64,000 nt of DNA, from contig CBFHHA010000008.1 in assembly GCA_965655625.1 (NCBI GenBank), positions 1 through 64,000 of the forward strand, in the 5' to 3' direction. Positions 63,721 to 64,000 of this stretch are shown here, in pieces. The stretch's first letter is position 1, and each line of letters opens with the position of its first letter. The notes below the pieces were generated by a model that was given only the letters and a program-made list of their open reading frames with translations, searched no databases and was not told the DNA's origin. The DNA is from CAJJDF01 sp965655625 (lineage in GTDB: Bacteria; Bacteroidota; Bacteroidia; Flavobacteriales_D; CAJJDF01). A program made the position numbers and the translations under genes.

Positions 63721-64000
63721 TGTCGAAAAGAGATTATTACGAAGTATTAGGAGTAAGTAAAAATGCGGATGCTAGCGAGATAAAGAAAGCCTACCGAAAA
63801 CTTGCAATTAAATTTCATCCAGATAAGAACCCAGACAATCCAGATGCCGAAGTAAAATTTAAAGAAGCTGCAGAAGCCTACGAAATACTGAGCAATCCAG
63901 AAAAAAAACAACGTTATGATCAATTTGGACATGCCGGTGTTGATGGAAGCGCTGGTGGTGGTGGATTTGGCGGTGGCGGCATGAATATGGATGACATATT
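63721..64000 (+). CDS. dnaJ: DnaJ chaperone, 5' part (window edge)
   Basis: The J-domain is complete (MSKRDYYEVLGVSKNADAS ... KFHPDKNPDNPDAE with the HPD motif, QRYDQFGHAGVDG) followed by the start of the Gly-rich region. The rest lies beyond the right edge. Confidence 0.95.

Overview
The window comes from a low-GC Bacteroidota chromosome, most likely a flavobacterial or Crocinitomicaceae-like lineage. The evidence is many secreted proteins with signal peptides ending in -AQ/-SQ, several with type IX secretion (T9SS) C-terminal sorting domains; DUF4290 and a TSP3-tailed outer-membrane barrel; AT-rich intergenic DNA; and no obvious Shine-Dalgarno sites. Identifications come from reading motifs; no database search was run.

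Layout. 1-9.8 kb: surface and secreted proteins (an M4 metalloprotease cut by the window edge, an outer-membrane barrel with calcium-binding TSP3 repeats, a large lipoprotein, and two T9SS proteins built from a carbohydrate-binding-like domain). 9.9-11.5 kb: a GH16 beta-glucanase carrying the same domain. 12-15 kb: gapA, a glycine-rich secreted protein and a truncated gene. 15.2-19.4 kb: a minus-strand operon combining TerB/zinc ribbon, SPFH/GYF, a Cys-repeat protein, YidD, a second GYF protein and a small membrane protein. 19.7-23.9 kb: a four-gene operon for exported proteins, divergent from a putative regulator (24.1 kb). 25.8-32.4 kb: a PKD/T9SS protein, a membrane protein, a collagen-like surface protein with an outer-membrane and a T9SS partner, and a second regulator of the same family (32.5 kb), again divergent.

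33.9-55.2 kb is an accessory region beside tRNA-Leu(TAA). Its main cargo (34.7-47.3 kb) is a DNA phosphorothioation defence locus of the Ssp type. sspB (DUF4007), sspC (ATPase) and sspD (PAPS-reductase-like) run rightward and face a leftward operon of sspA (cysteine desulfurase), a PLD-nuclease/helicase, a 77-aa protein, an SMC-like ATPase with a CxxC hook and a 167-aa protein. SspABCD would write a sulfur-backbone mark; the four linked genes look like the restriction side, resembling SspFGH in concept, and no SspE is present. A broken ATPase gene lies between the two halves. Next comes a 7.1-kb integrative element (tyrosine integrase, HTH protein, Rep-like protein, exported cargo) bounded by a 24-bp direct repeat of the tRNA-Leu 3' end, with paired TGTTCAA arm sites at both ends. 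Three 151-bp MITE-like elements with GGTTCTGTCGCAT termini, and a 61-bp inverted repeat with the same terminus at 33.9 and 52.4 kb, are scattered through the region.

55.2-64 kb is core genome: tRNA-Leu, tRNA-Gly, rocD, a patatin, a PcrA/UvrD helicase, DUF4290, murA (catalytic Cys replaced by Asp), a TlpA-like thioredoxin, grpE and the start of dnaJ.

The strongest candidates for something undescribed are the organisation of the Ssp locus, a modular dispersed intergenic repeat (five copies, 13-29 kb), the SPFH/TerB/YidD operon, and the two divergent regulator-plus-exported-protein loci.
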